In this document: piece after piece, positions 1-9,664 of the stretch
Position numbering within the stretch: the stretch's first letter is position 1
How the letters are laid out: every line of letters starts with the position of its first letter
Origin: Rhodomicrobium vannielii ATCC 17100
GTDB lineage: Bacteria > Pseudomonadota > Alphaproteobacteria > Rhizobiales > Rhodomicrobiaceae
Assembly: GCF_000166055.1 (NCBI RefSeq)
Contig: NC_014664.1
Location: 620,001-684,000 of the forward strand
DNA length: 64,000 nt
Direction of reading: 5' to 3'
The notes under the pieces: generated by a model
What the model was told of the DNA's origin: nothing
What the model saw: only the letters and a program-made list of their open reading frames with translations
The model's database searches: none
Translations under genes and position numbers: made by a program

Positions 1-1
1 G

Positions 2-223
<222 letters not shown>

Positions 224-328
224 CCTGCTGACCTGCCTCATCAAACCAATAATATCCGAACCCACACCATTCCATCCGGCGCTCACGCGCTGAACATCAC
301 CTCACGGCTAACAGGACGAGGGAGTTAC

Positions 329-1738
329 ATGGCTAACGCTAGCGAAGTTGTTAAGAAACTGAAGGACGAAGACATCCGTTTCGTCGATCTCCGCTTTACC
401 GATCCGCGCGGCAAATTGCAGCACGTGACCATGGAAACGAGCGAGATGGGCGAGGATGCCTTCGCCGAAGGCATCATGTTCGACGGTTCCTCGATCGCCG
501 GCTGGAAGGCGATCAACGAAAGCGACATGACGCTGATGCCGGACCCCGAGACGGCTCACCTCGATCCGTTCTTCGCGCAGTCCACCCTCGCGATCTTCTG
601 CGACATTCTTGAGCCGGCCACCGGCGAGCGCTATGAGCGCGACCCGCGCGGCATCGCTCGCAAGGCCGAGGCTTATCTGAAGCAGACCGGCATCGGCGAT
701 ACGGCTTATTTCGGTCCGGAAGCTGAATTCTTCATCTTCGACGACGTTCGTTTCTCGGCCGACCCGTACAATTGCGGTTATCGCCTCGACTCGTCCGAGC
801 TGCCTTCCAACATGGGCACCGAGTACGAGATGGGCAATCTCGGCCATCGTCCGCGCACGAAGGGCGGCTACTTCCCGGTGCCGCCGGTCGACAGCGCTCA
901 GGACATCCGCTCCGAGATGCTCTCGACGATGGCTGCCATGGGCGTCAAGACCGAGAAGCACCACCACGAAGTTGCGGCCGCCCAGCACGAACTCGGTATC
1001 AAGTTCGGCACGCTGACCACGACCGCAGACGCGATGCAGATCTACAAGTACGTGACCCACAACGTCGCCCAGTCCTACGGCAAGACGGCCACCTTCATGC
1101 CGAAGCCGGTCTTCGGCGACAACGGTTCGGGCATGCACGTCCATCAGTCGATCTGGAAGGGCTCCGAGCCGGTGTTCGCAGGTAGCGAATATGCCGACCT
1201 TTCGGAAACCTGCCTGTTCTACATCGGCGGTATCCTGAAGCACGCAAAGGCGCTGAACGCTTTCACCAACCCGTCGACGAACTCCTACAAGCGTCTCGTC
1301 CCGGGCTATGAAGCGCCGGTGCTTCGCGCTTATTCCTCGCGCAACCGTTCGGCCTCCTGCCGTATCCCGGTCGTGTCGAGCCCGAAGGGCAAGCGCGTCG
1401 AAGTCCGCTTCCCCGATCCGACGGCGAACCCCTACCTCGCGTTCTCCGCGATGCTGATGGCCGGCCTCGACGGCATCAAGAACCGCATCCATCCCGGCCA
1501 GCCGATGGACAAGAACCTGTACGACCTGCCGGAAGCGGAACTCCGCGAAATCCCGACGGTTTGCGGTTCGCTCCAGGAAGCCATCGACTCGCTCGACGCA
1601 GACCGCACCTTCCTCAAGGAAGGCGGCGTCTTCACGGACGACCAGATCGATGCGTACATCGCGCTGAAGGTTGAGGAAATCGACCGCTTCCGCATGATGC
1701 CGCACCCGATCGAGTTCGAGATGTATTACTCGGCCTAA
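329..1738 (+). CDS. glnA: Type I glutamine synthetase
   Basis: 469 residues, the normal length of a bacterial GSI subunit (dodecamer, cytoplasm). It makes glutamine from glutamate, ammonia and ATP. Visible family signatures are the N-terminal beta-grasp region with [10 protein letters not shown], the metal/ATP region containing [10 protein letters not shown], the HHHEVA...QHE segment of the active site, [10 protein letters not shown], and the [10 protein letters not shown] loop. The NLYDLP motif near the C-terminus carries the adenylylation tyrosine (residue 398 counting Met1), so the enzyme should be regulated by GlnE together with the adjacent P-II protein. The start ATG follows a GAGGGAG Shine-Dalgarno. 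A strong intrinsic terminator follows at 1782-1805. Confidence 0.98.
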   Translation: MANASEVVKKLKDEDIRFVDLRFTDPRGKLQHVTMETSEMGEDAFAEGIMFDGSSIAGWKAINESDMTLMPDPETAHLDPFFAQSTLAIFCDILEPATGERYERDPRGIARKAEAYLKQTGIGDTAYFGPEAEFFIFDDVRFSADPYNCGYRLDSSELPSNMGTEYEMGNLGHRPRTKGGYFPVPPVDSAQDIRSEMLSTMAAMGVKTEKHHHEVAAAQHELGIKFGTLTTTADAMQIYKYVTHNVAQSYGKTATFMPKPVFGDNGSGMHVHQSIWKGSEPVFAGSEYADLSETCLFYIGGILKHAKALNAFTNPSTNSYKRLVPGYEAPVLRAYSSRNRSASCRIPVVSSPKGKRVEVRFPDPTANPYLAFSAMLMAGLDGIKNRIHPGQPMDKNLYDLPEAELREIPTVCGSLQEAIDSLDADRTFLKEGGVFTDDQIDAYIALKVEEIDRFRMMPHPIEFEMYYSA

Positions 1739-1781
1739 GGGCTTGATCCCGCGGTGCCTCGCATCGCAGCCGCAGAACATG

Positions 1782-1810
1782 AAGGCCGGGAGCTATCCCG
1801 GCCTTTTTTG
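1782..1810 (+). terminator. Rho-independent terminator of glnBA
   Basis: A perfect 9-bp stem (AAGGCCGGG at 1782-1790 with CCCGGCCTT at 1797-1805) and a 6-nt loop run into a T tract. It sits 44 bp after the glnA stop codon. Confidence 0.9.
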
Positions 1811-2116
1811 TTGGGTCGATTTCGCAGCGTCTTTTGGTGGCGGCGAAGTTGACGCTCGGCGGAGGCTTCACGCGTGCGGCATCTGCAAGGGCCGCGCATC
1901 GCGGCGGCCTCATGCCGACGAGAACCACGACTCTTCGTCCGGTGTTCGAATATTCACGGTATCGGTTCCGCTTGGGGCGGATAATTCGCCCATTCCACGC
2001 CGCCGCTGATCGGCGCGGCCTCGCGGCAGATAGTTTGGCACGACACACGGTCGTGGCGTCGGCGGAGTTCACGGGGGCGTAGTGATCGGCGTGGCGAAAG
2101 CGCGACGATGGCGCCT
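1811..2116. other. Intergenic region with no recognised gene
   Basis: About 305 bp between the glnA terminator and the convergent UPF0262 gene. The reading frames here are overlapping GC-rich shadows with no ribosome-binding site or recognisable product. No clear operator or repeat was found. Confidence 0.5.
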
Positions 2117-2611
2117 TCAGCCGCGCCAGTGCAGCGCGCACAGCAGCGTGAACAGCCGCCGTGACGTCGCCGTGTCCATCCGGACCTTGCCTTCAAGCCG
2201 CTCCTGAAGGAGCTGGCTGCCGTCGTCATGGAGCGCGCGCCGTGCCATGTCGAGCGCCTCGATGCGGCTCGGCGGCGCGGTCTTGATTGCCTCGAAATAG
2301 CTCTCGCAAATAAGGAAGTAGTCTTTAACCACCCTGCGGAACGGGTTCAGCGACAGGATGAAGGTTGCGTCGGCTTCGGCGGCTCCGTTCGTCCGCACCG
2401 CGAGGACGAGCTTCTGCTCGATCATCGCGATGTCGAGCTTGTACGGGCCCGCCGGTCCAGCGATCAGCTCGAAGGCGTTCTCTTCCAGCAGGTCGAAGAT
2501 CGCGACCCGGCGCTCATGCTCGACTTCGAGCGCGTTCGCGCCCATCGAAGCCTCGTCGATGTTGACTTCGATCAGCCGCGCCGAAGGGTCTACCTCAGTT
2601 CGCTCCGGCAT
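2117..2611 (-). CDS. UPF0262 family protein
   Basis: 164 residues. It matches the conserved alphaproteobacterial UPF0262 family through VEHERRVAIFDLLEEN, GPYKLDIA, LSLNPFRRVVKDYF, ICESYFEAI, PSRIEALDM and the C-terminal RRLFTLLCALHWRG. No signal peptide or membrane segment is apparent, so it is probably cytoplasmic. The biochemical function of the family is unknown. It lies 10 bp downstream of hisD and is probably co-transcribed with it. The murA-DUF2948-hisD-UPF0262 order is widely conserved in Hyphomicrobiales, which supports the call. No catalytic residues can be named. Confidence 0.9.
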   Translation of the reverse strand: MPERTEVDPSARLIEVNIDEASMGANALEVEHERRVAIFDLLEENAFELIAGPAGPYKLDIAMIEQKLVLAVRTNGAAEADATFILSLNPFRRVVKDYFLICESYFEAIKTAPPSRIEALDMARRALHDDGSQLLQERLEGKVRMDTATSRRLFTLLCALHWRG

Positions 2612-2621
2612 GGCGTGCGCC

Positions 2622-3923
2622 TCAATCCGATCCGTTTGTTCTGACCGCGACCGACTGGCGATGGCCGAACAGGCCCTCCGCCTCGGCGAGTGTCATCGTG
2701 GGAGCCGCCAGAACGGCAAGACTTGCCCGGCTGAGCTTCAGGAGCGACGTGCGCTTCATGTAGTCGAGCACGCCGAGCCCTGAGGAGAACCGCGCCGCGC
2801 GCGATGTTGGCAGCACATGGTTCGACCCGCCCACGTAGTCGCCCACCGCTTCCGGCGTGAAATGGCCGATGAAGATCGCGCCCGCGTTGCGAATCGCGGG
2901 CAGCATGGCTTCCGCTTCGTCGCAGGCAAGCTCCAGATGCTCCGGCGCGAGCGCGTTCACGAGGGCCGGCGCTTCCTTCGCGAGGTCGGATACAAGCAGC
3001 ACCGCGCCATGGTCGGCCCAGCTTTTGGCGGCGATCGCGCCGCGCGGCATAATGGCAAGCTGCGCGTCGACGGCCTTGGCGGTCGCCTCGGCGAGGGCGG
3101 GCGAATCCGTGATGAGGATCGATTGCGCGGCTTCGTCGTGCTCGGCTTGCGCGAGCAGATCGGCCGCGAGCCAGACCGGATCGGCCCTGGCGTCTGCAAC
3201 GGCCACCACCTCGGACGGCCCGGCGATCATGTCGATGCCAACGACGCCGAACACCTGTCGCTTGGCTTCCGCCACCCAGGCATTGCCGGGGCCGACGATC
3301 TTGACGACGGGCTTGATTGTCTCGGTGCCGTACGCCAACGCCGCCACGGCCTGCGCGCCGCCGATACGGTACACTTCGCGGATGCCCGCAAGATGGGCAG
3401 CGGCGAGCACGGCGGGATTCACCTCGCCCTTCGGCGTCGGCACCACCATGACGAGGCGCGGCACGCCCGCCACCTTCGCGGGCACGGCATTCATTAAAAC
3501 CGAACTCGGATAGCTCGCCTTGCCGCCCGGAACGTAGAGGCCCACGGAGTCCAGCGGCGTCCAGCGATGGCCAAGCTCCGCGCCGATGGCGTCGGCGTAG
3601 CGGTCGTCGGCGGGGATCTGGCGGCGGTGATGCTTCTCGATGCGCTCGTAGGCGGTCTGAAGCGCAGCCTTGAGATCGGGCGCAAGGCCGTTCCACGCCG
3701 CCTCAAGCTCTTCCGGCGCGATGGCGAGGCCGGTTTCGGCGAGGTCCACATGGTCGAAGCGCTCGGTAAACTCGATGAGTGCAGCGTCGCCACGCTCGCG
3801 CACGGCGGCGATCATGGAGCGAACCGCGTCCTGCACATCATGCGGCTGGTCGCGCCGTCCATGCACAAGAGCATCGAACCGCTGCTGAAAATCAGGCTCC
3901 GTCGAACGCAAGTAGAGTGTCAA
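2622..3923 (-). CDS. hisD: Histidinol dehydrogenase
   Basis: 433 residues, standard for HisD, a zinc-dependent homodimer that oxidises L-histidinol to histidine with two NAD+ in the last two steps of histidine biosynthesis. Signatures are VGLYVPGGKASYPSSVLM, the IVGPGNAWVAEAKR segment, IAGPSEVVAVAD, AEHDEAAQSILIT, the catalytic Glu-His pair in APEHLEL, GAIFIGHFTPEAVGDY, and the C-terminal NHVLPTSRAARFSSGLGVLD with substrate and zinc ligands. It lies downstream of murA and DUF2948 on the same strand and 10 bp upstream of UPF0262. No other his genes are nearby, so histidine genes are dispersed, as is common in this group. Confidence 0.98.
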   Translation of the reverse strand: MTLYLRSTEPDFQQRFDALVHGRRDQPHDVQDAVRSMIAAVRERGDAALIEFTERFDHVDLAETGLAIAPEELEAAWNGLAPDLKAALQTAYERIEKHHRRQIPADDRYADAIGAELGHRWTPLDSVGLYVPGGKASYPSSVLMNAVPAKVAGVPRLVMVVPTPKGEVNPAVLAAAHLAGIREVYRIGGAQAVAALAYGTETIKPVVKIVGPGNAWVAEAKRQVFGVVGIDMIAGPSEVVAVADARADPVWLAADLLAQAEHDEAAQSILITDSPALAEATAKAVDAQLAIMPRGAIAAKSWADHGAVLLVSDLAKEAPALVNALAPEHLELACDEAEAMLPAIRNAGAIFIGHFTPEAVGDYVGGSNHVLPTSRAARFSSGLGVLDYMKRTSLLKLSRASLAVLAAPTMTLAEAEGLFGHRQSVAVRTNGSD

Positions 3924-4072
3924 GAAAGTCGTCCCGTCTCTTTCGAGCGCCGTCCGCTTGTGCCGACGCTCACGATGTTGTTATCGATGCCGTTTGTCCG
4001 CCGTGAGGCGAAGCTGCGACCAAGCCTTGAAACGAACCGAGGCGCCCGGCGGCTCCCGCCGGATGCGCCCGC

Positions 4073-4609
4073 CTAGCTTGAATCCCGCACAAGTTCGGCG
4101 GCGGGTGATCCCGGCTCTGCATCGCCCAAGGCATGCTCTGGCTTTATAGCGGTTTTCCACGCCGCGCCAAGGTCGCGCATTTCCGCCTCGATGCACTCGA
4201 CATGGAGGCGGAGCGCGCCACCCCCCGCGAAGTAGAGCGTGATAAATCCGCCCGGCGGCTCGGATTCTTCGTAGGTTACCGCGAGGAGCTCGGCAAAATC
4301 CGTTGTCTCGCCGGGGCGAATGTTCAGTACCTGCGCGCGTTTGACGCGTTCGAAGCGAAGCGCGCACCGGCAGCGATGGAGCGCGGCGGGATCGCCTTCC
4401 CCTTCCACGGCGGACAACCAGTCGAAGCGGTTCAGGATCGCCGCGAAACGGTGTTCCGATGGCACGTAGGCCATGTCCGCCATGCGGATCACCGCATCCT
4501 GAAGATGGGCGGAGATGACTTTCAGATCGTCTTCGTCGAGGGCGATGAGCTTGAGGGGAGCTTTGGGGAAAGAGCCCATGACACGAAGCCTCGTTGAGTG
4601 AAATTTCAC
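4073..4609 (-). CDS. DUF2948 family protein
   Basis: 178 residues in the usual place for DUF2948, directly after murA. The next start codon lies immediately beyond the murA stop, which implies translational coupling. Recognisable family features are LKLIALDEDDLKVISAHLQDA near residues 18-38, AILNRFDW near residue 57, and the later RCALRFERV and ITLYFAGGGALRLHVECIEAEMRDLG segments. The predicted fold is a soluble alpha/beta domain with no signal peptide. Function is unknown; strict linkage to murA suggests a cell-envelope or housekeeping role, but that is inference. The true start may be at the internal methionine (MGSFPKAPLKL), about ten codons downstream. Confidence 0.85.
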   Translation of the reverse strand: MKFHSTRLRVMGSFPKAPLKLIALDEDDLKVISAHLQDAVIRMADMAYVPSEHRFAAILNRFDWLSAVEGEGDPAALHRCRCALRFERVKRAQVLNIRPGETTDFAELLAVTYEESEPPGGFITLYFAGGGALRLHVECIEAEMRDLGAAWKTAIKPEHALGDAEPGSPAAELVRDSS

Positions 4610-5899
4610 TCATGAATGAAGGCGTTCGATCTCCGCTCCGCAAGACCCAAGTTTCTCTTCCAGGCGTTCAAAGCCGCGATCGAGGTGATAGACGCGGTTC
4701 ACCATCGTCTCGCCTTCGGCCATCAGACCTGCAATCACGAGCGAAACCGACGCGCGAAGATCCGTCGCCATCACTTCCGCGCCGTGCAGCCTCGGCACGC
4801 CCTTCACGCGGGCCATGTCGCCCTTCACCTCGATGTCCGCGCCAAGGCGCGTCAATTCGGATACGTGCATGAAGCGGTTCTCGAAAATCGTTTCGCGGAT
4901 TTCGGAGATGCCGTCCGCCCGGCACATCAGCGCCATGAGCTGCGCCTGAAGGTCGGTCGGGAAGCCGGGGAAGGGCTCCGTCTCGACGGTCACGGGGCGC
5001 AGTGCTGCGCCGTTGCGCGTCACGCGGATGCCGCGATTCGTTTCGGCGATCTCGACGCCCGCATTGCGAAGCAGGTCGAGCACGCCCGGCAGCAGATCGC
5101 CGCGCGCGCCTTCGAGCGTGACATCGCCGCCGGCGGCCGCCACGGCCATGGCGTAGGTGCCGGTCTCGATCCGGTCGGGGAGCACCGTGTGGGTCGCGCC
5201 TTCGAGTTCGTCCACGCCCTGAATGTGAATGGTTGGCGTGCCCGCGCCTTCGATCTTGGCGCCCATCTTGGAAAGGCAGGCCGCGACATCGACCACCTCC
5301 GGCTCGCAGGCCGCGTTTTCGATCACGACCTCGCCTTTGGCCAATGTCGCCGCCATCAGCACGTTATGCGTCGCGCCGACCGAGATCTTCGGAAAGCGCA
5401 CGACGCCGCCCTTGAGGCCGCCCGGCGCGCTCGCAACCACATAGCCGCCGTCGAGCTTGATGTCCGCGCCAAGCGCCTGAAGGCCGGTCAGATGCAGGTC
5501 CACGGGGCGCGTGCCAATGGCGCAGCCGCCCGGAAGCGAGACGCGCGCCTTGCCTTCGCGAGCGAGCAGCGGCCCTAGCACCCAGAAGCTCGCGCGCATG
5601 CGGCGCACAAGGTCGTAGGGTGCGGTGGTGTCCACGATGTCGCGCGCGGTGAAATGGATCGTATCGCCCTGATGGACATGGCCGTTCGCGCGCTTGCCGT
5701 CGAAGGCCGCGTCGGTGCCGTGATTGCGCAGGATGCGGATGAGAAGGCTCACATCGGCGAGGTTCGGCACGTTCTTCAGCGTGACCGTCTCCGGCGTGAG
5801 CAGGCTCGCGATCATCAGCGGCAACGCCGCGTTCTTCGCGCCGCTGATCGGGATAGTGCCGTTCAGGTGACGTCCGCCGACTATGCGAATTCTATCCAT
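4610..5899 (-). CDS. murA: UDP-N-acetylglucosamine 1-carboxyvinyltransferase
   Basis: 429 residues, typical for MurA, the cytoplasmic enzyme that transfers enolpyruvate from PEP to UDP-GlcNAc in the first committed step of peptidoglycan synthesis. Lys22 and Asn23 in SGAKNAALP bind substrate. The catalytic loop is [13 protein letters not shown] with Cys126, equivalent to E. coli Cys115, so fosfomycin sensitivity is predicted. Other signatures are [13 protein letters not shown], the IETGTYAMA motif, [10 protein letters not shown] and the [10 protein letters not shown] segment. It starts a minus-strand block with DUF2948, hisD and UPF0262. Confidence 0.98.
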   Translation of the reverse strand: MDRIRIVGGRHLNGTIPISGAKNAALPLMIASLLTPETVTLKNVPNLADVSLLIRILRNHGTDAAFDGKRANGHVHQGDTIHFTARDIVDTTAPYDLVRRMRASFWVLGPLLAREGKARVSLPGGCAIGTRPVDLHLTGLQALGADIKLDGGYVVASAPGGLKGGVVRFPKISVGATHNVLMAATLAKGEVVIENAACEPEVVDVAACLSKMGAKIEGAGTPTIHIQGVDELEGATHTVLPDRIETGTYAMAVAAAGGDVTLEGARGDLLPGVLDLLRNAGVEIAETNRGIRVTRNGAALRPVTVETEPFPGFPTDLQAQLMALMCRADGISEIRETIFENRFMHVSELTRLGADIEVKGDMARVKGVPRLHGAEVMATDLRASVSLVIAGLMAEGETMVNRVYHLDRGFERLEEKLGSCGAEIERLHS

Positions 5900-6000
5900 G
5901 ATGCCCGCCGGTTGAATTGATGGTGCCGATTGCCCGGAAAAAGCGGCGTAAGCGCGGCACGCTAGACGAGCGCCGCGCGCCCCGCAAGTGCGGAAAGCCC

Positions 6001-6159
6001 CTAATGGGTATCGGGGTTGCCGCCGGAATCGGTCTGTTTCGTGTCTTTTCGCCGGGCGATATTGCGACGAAGCGCGGCGGCGAGGCGCTTTTTCTTGTCC
6101 TCGTCGCGCGAAGTCTTCGCGGCAAGCTGCGCGCCAGCCGGATCTTTCTCCTTAGCCAT
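6001..6159 (-). CDS. Small basic conserved-type protein (52 aa)
   Basis: A 52-residue ORF upstream of murA on the same strand. It starts [11 protein letters not shown] and has a strongly basic core with [15 protein letters not shown] followed by IARRKDTKQ, ending in a polar tail. The ATG is preceded by a good Shine-Dalgarno (AGAGGAC, 3 nt upstream). Similar short Lys/Arg-rich proteins with an RLAxALRxNLxRRK-like core sit next to murA in many alphaproteobacteria, where they are annotated as hypothetical. No membrane segment, signal peptide or cysteine is present. A nucleic-acid or ribosome-associated role would fit the charge but is speculation. Confidence 0.7.
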   Translation of the reverse strand: MAKEKDPAGAQLAAKTSRDEDKKKRLAAALRRNIARRKDTKQTDSGGNPDTH

Positions 6160-6287
6160 GTCCTCTTGCAATCCAGTTATGATGATAGGCGCGCGATTTC
6201 TAACAAAATCCTAGATCGATAGCTCAACAGCGATGCAGCGCTAACATACCGCTAACATATCAGAGTCTTTTCCTTACCGTTCGGCCT

Positions 6288-7895
6288 TTAAAGCCGCGCA
6301 ACCCCGAAGGCGTTCGGGTGAAGCTTGCGCGCGTCGGCTTCGGCGGCGAGCGAGAGGCACAGCGAAAGCACGGCGCGCGTGTCGCAGGGATCGATGATCC
6401 CGTCGTCCCACAGGCGCGCGGTCGCATAAAGCGCGGTCGATTCGCGGTCGAGTTGGGCCTCGATCGCCTGCGCCATCTGCTTCAGCACCGGCTCGTTCAC
6501 GCCGCCCGCCTTCTCGAACTTCGCGCGCGTAATCATCTCCATCACCTTCGCCGCCTGCGCTCCGCCCATCACCGCAACGCGCGCGTTCGGCCACGAAAAG
6601 ATGAAGCGCGGATCGAAGCCGCGCCCGCACATGCCGTAATTGCCCGCGCCGTAGGAGCCGCCGACGAGGATCGTGAATTTCGGCACGCGCGCGTTCGCCA
6701 CCGCCTGGATCATCTTCGAGCCGTGCTTGATCGCGCCGCCGCGCTCGGCGGCGCTGCCGACCATGTAGCCCGTCGTGTTTTGCAGAAAGACGAGCGGCGT
6801 GCCGGTCTGGTCGCACGCTTGCATGAATTGCGCGGCCTTGGTCGAGCCGTCCGGTTGGATCGCGCCGTTGTTGCCGAGGATGCCGACCTCGAAGCCGTTG
6901 ATCGCCGCAAAGCCGCAGACGATCTCCGCGCCGTAGTCGCGCTTGAAGTCGAGGAAGTCGGAGCCGTCGACGAGCCGCGCGATGATCTCGCGCACGTCGT
7001 AAGGCTCGCGCTCGGAGACGGGCACCAGCCCGAGGATTTCTTCGGCATCGTATTTCGGCGGGGCGGCCTTCGCGCGGGCGGGGGCGCGGTCCCATTTGAG
7101 CTTCGCCAGAAGATCGCGCGCAAGCTGGATGGCGTGAGCGTCGTCGCGCGCCACGAACTCGCCGAGGCCCGTCACGCTCGCATGCAGGTTCGTGCCGCCG
7201 AGCGCTTCGTCCGTGGTGTCTTCGCCGATGGCGGCCTTCACCAGCGGCGGCCCGGCGAGGAATATCTTGCTGCGGTCCCGCACGAGGATCACGTAATCGG
7301 AGAGGCCCGGCAGATAGGCGCCACCCGCCGTCGAAGAGCCATGCACGACCGCGATTTGCGGAATGCCCGCCGCCGAAAGCCGCGCCTGATTGGCGAAGCT
7401 GCGCCCACCCTCAACGAACATCTCGGCCTGATAGAGGAGGTTCGCGCCGCCCGACTCGACGAGGTAGATCAACGGGAGCTTGTTTTCGAGCGCGATCTCC
7501 TGCGCACGCAGCGCCTTCCGCAGCCCCATGGGCGAAACGGTGCCGCCCTTGATCGCCGAGTCGCTCGCCGACACCAGCACGCGCTTGCCCGACACGACGC
7601 CAATGCCGATGACGCTGCCGCCACCCATCGCACGCGCCTCGCCGTCGTCGTCATGCATGCCGAGACCCGCGAGCGTCGACAGTTCGAGGAACGGCGTGCC
7701 GGGGTCGAGAAGGCGCGTGACGCGCTCTCGCGGCAGAAGCTGACCGCGCGCGGCGAACTTGTCCGCGGCCTTCGCGGAATGGGCGATGACGGCGCGTTCA
7801 ACGGCGCGAAACGCCTCCACCTTCGCCAGCATCGCCGCCGCGTTCGCCCTGAAGGCATCTGAGCCGGGCGCGATCTTCGAGGCAAAAGGCGGCAT
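6288..7895 (-). CDS. Acyl-CoA carboxylase carboxyltransferase (beta) subunit, methylcrotonyl-/geranyl-CoA type
   Basis: 535 residues, the length of MccB/AtuC-type carboxyltransferase subunits. It has two crotonase-fold halves: an N-terminal half with GKRVLVSASDSAIKGGT, LVESGGANLLYQ and HGSSTAGGAYLPGLSD, and a C-terminal half with GILGNNGAIQPDGSTKAAQF, NTTGYMVGS, and VGGSYGAGNYGMCGRGF. These enzymes move carboxyl groups from biotin to a branched acyl-CoA (3-methylcrotonyl-CoA in leucine degradation, or geranyl-CoA). No biotin carboxylase/BCCP alpha subunit is in the window, so the partner must be elsewhere. The start codon overlaps the stop of the upstream reductase by 1 nt (TGATG), indicating an operon. 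Substrate cannot be fixed from sequence alone. Confidence 0.9.
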   Translation of the reverse strand: MPPFASKIAPGSDAFRANAAAMLAKVEAFRAVERAVIAHSAKAADKFAARGQLLPRERVTRLLDPGTPFLELSTLAGLGMHDDDGEARAMGGGSVIGIGVVSGKRVLVSASDSAIKGGTVSPMGLRKALRAQEIALENKLPLIYLVESGGANLLYQAEMFVEGGRSFANQARLSAAGIPQIAVVHGSSTAGGAYLPGLSDYVILVRDRSKIFLAGPPLVKAAIGEDTTDEALGGTNLHASVTGLGEFVARDDAHAIQLARDLLAKLKWDRAPARAKAAPPKYDAEEILGLVPVSEREPYDVREIIARLVDGSDFLDFKRDYGAEIVCGFAAINGFEVGILGNNGAIQPDGSTKAAQFMQACDQTGTPLVFLQNTTGYMVGSAAERGGAIKHGSKMIQAVANARVPKFTILVGGSYGAGNYGMCGRGFDPRFIFSWPNARVAVMGGAQAAKVMEMITRAKFEKAGGVNEPVLKQMAQAIEAQLDRESTALYATARLWDDGIIDPCDTRAVLSLCLSLAAEADARKLHPNAFGVARL

Positions 7896-8782
7896 CAGCT
7901 TTCGTCCTTCGAGTCGAGCACCTTCGGCTTCGCGGCGCGGTGAAAGCCGTTGAATTCGGGGGAGGGCGGACTTGTTCCCATGTCGAACAGCGGATTGCCG
8001 AGCGGCGCGCCGCCATCGATCTGGATCGTGGTGCCGTTAATGAACGCCGCGCCCTCCGACAGCAGGAAGCAGATCGCCGCGGACACCTCCGCCTCGGTGC
8101 CGAGACGGCGCAGCGGCACGTGATCCTTGAGCTTTGGTATGAGCGCCTTCACCGGCCCTTCGTAGCGGTCCATGCCCGACGACGCGATCCAGCCGGGCGC
8201 GACCGCATTTACGCGCACACCGGCAAAGCCCCACTCAAACGCCGCCGTCTTGGTGAGGTTCACCATACCCGCCCGTGCCGCGCCTGAGTGGCCCATGCCG
8301 GGCATTCCGTTCCACATGTCTGCGGCCATGTTCACGATTGCGCCGCCGTGCGCGCGCATCGATTGCGTGAACACCTCGCGCATCATGAGAAAGCCGCCGG
8401 TGAGGTTTGTCGCGACAACGGCGTCGAAGCCCTTTTTCGGGATCGCCATGAGCGGCGCGGGGAACTGTCTGCCCGCGTTATTGACGAGCCCGTGGATGCG
8501 TCCGTGTCGCGCGACGATGCCGGAGACGAGCGTCCTCACGGCGTCCTCGTCGCGGATGTCGCAGACGGCGTGCGAGGCTGTGCCGCCGTCTTCCGCGATC
8601 TCGGCGGCGGTGGCGGCGAGGCGGTCTTCCTTGCGGCCGACAAGCACCACGGTTGCGCCGAGGCTCGCCAGTTCATGCGCGGTGCAACGCCCGATCCCGG
8701 TGCCGCCGCCGGTGACGATGTGCACCTGTCCGGCGAACAGGCCGGGCCGGAAGATGCTGCGGTAGCTGCCTGCCTCGCTCAT
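7895..8782 (-). CDS. SDR oxidoreductase, PECR-like (2-enoyl-/2,4-dienoyl-CoA reductase type)
   Basis: 295 residues with a Rossmann fold. The cofactor motif TGGGTGIG is at about residues 25-32, NNAG at about 103-106, and the C-terminal QIDGG motif closes the fold. The segment HSGAARAGMVNLTK takes the place of the usual YxxxK catalytic motif. That substitution is typical of peroxisomal trans-2-enoyl-CoA reductase and 2,4-dienoyl-CoA reductase relatives, not of ordinary alcohol-type SDRs. With the carboxylase encoded 1 nt downstream, a step in catabolism of unsaturated or branched (isoprenoid) acyl-CoA is the best inference. It is transcribed from the 8783-8960 intergenic region. Confidence 0.85.
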   Translation of the reverse strand: MSEAGSYRSIFRPGLFAGQVHIVTGGGTGIGRCTAHELASLGATVVLVGRKEDRLAATAAEIAEDGGTASHAVCDIRDEDAVRTLVSGIVARHGRIHGLVNNAGRQFPAPLMAIPKKGFDAVVATNLTGGFLMMREVFTQSMRAHGGAIVNMAADMWNGMPGMGHSGAARAGMVNLTKTAAFEWGFAGVRVNAVAPGWIASSGMDRYEGPVKALIPKLKDHVPLRRLGTEAEVSAAICFLLSEGAAFINGTTIQIDGGAPLGNPLFDMGTSPPSPEFNGFHRAAKPKVLDSKDES

Positions 8783-8960
8783 GCGCTCCGTCCCCTGATA
8801 TTTTTGTCAGAGAAGCTAACGCAGGGGTGACGCATGCGTCAACGCGTTCTATTTGGAGCTATGGCCTGTCAATGTTGAGAAAACTGAGGATAGAATAAAA
8901 CGAGATCGATTATCTCATTTTCTAGGTGTATCGTCCGATTCTGTTAAAAAGGATTAGATC
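8783..8960. promoter_or_regulatory. Divergent intergenic region with a short inverted repeat
   Basis: This A+T-rich spacer separates the minus-strand reductase operon from the plus-strand orphan gene. It contains GAGAT (8901-8905) and ATCTC (8911-8915) as a 5-bp inverted repeat in an AT-rich context. It could be an operator or part of the divergent promoters. No sigma-70 hexamers can be assigned with confidence. Confidence 0.35.
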
Positions 8961-9575
8961 ATGACGGTGACGGACATCCTTCTTGTTTGTGTTACTCTTC
9001 TTAGTCCGCTTATCGCAGTTCAAGTGCAGAAGTGGATTGAACGTTCCACAGAGAGAAACAGAAGTAGGCAACAACTATTCAAAACACTGATGGCCACCCG
9101 AGCTACGAGGCTCGCCACGGAACACATTCAAGCTCTAAATATGATCAGTTTGGAATTTGGCGCTCGTCCAAAAGTATCTAATGTGATCGCAAAGTGGCGA
9201 CTATACGCTGATCATTTGAATCCACCAGCGCCGGACACTTCTCAAGCGTGGCAAGCAAAAGCGGACGATCTTTTTCTAGATCTATTGGAGTCTATGAGTA
9301 AATCACTAGGCTATGATTTTGATAAAGTCGAAATAAGACGTGGCATCTATTATCCAAATGGCCAATTAAAGAATGATCTTGATAGAGAAATATTCAACAC
9401 CGAGATTCTCAAAATTGTGAAGGGTGAGAAACCTCTCCCAATCTCAATCTCAGCTACTCAAGAGGCGCACGAGCAGCAGAAAATCATTCAAGAACGAATG
9501 GCACAATGCTTTTCCGAGGACGGTGCGATAAAAATTCATATGGATTTGCATCGCAAACAGGATGCAAAGCGATAA
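8961..9575 (+). CDS. Orphan membrane-anchored protein, DUF6680-like
   Basis: 204 residues. One N-terminal hydrophobic segment (ILLVCVTLLSPLIAVQVQ, about residues 6-23) is followed by a basic turn (RSTERNRSRQQLFKTLMATR) and a charged, helical cytoplasmic domain. This architecture and the LMATRATRLATEHIQALN region resemble the DUF6680 family of uncharacterised proteins; the family assignment is from memory and tentative. Codon use is strikingly A+T-richer than both neighbours, with many TTT, AAA and AAT codons, suggesting horizontal acquisition. It stands alone between two acyl-CoA operons. Function is unknown. Confidence 0.75.
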   Translation: MTVTDILLVCVTLLSPLIAVQVQKWIERSTERNRSRQQLFKTLMATRATRLATEHIQALNMISLEFGARPKVSNVIAKWRLYADHLNPPAPDTSQAWQAKADDLFLDLLESMSKSLGYDFDKVEIRRGIYYPNGQLKNDLDREIFNTEILKIVKGEKPLPISISATQEAHEQQKIIQERMAQCFSEDGAIKIHMDLHRKQDAKR

Positions 9576-9664
9576 TACGGCATTAGCCTGACGTATACGT
9601 CAACCGCATCTTGTTAATGACAACCGGATGCGCTACCTTCCGTTCCGAAACGAACAAGGAGCGC

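Noticed and set aside
308..1780. 490-aa minus-strand frame opposite glnA
   Set aside because: GlnA is certain and the antisense product has no recognisable domain or start site.
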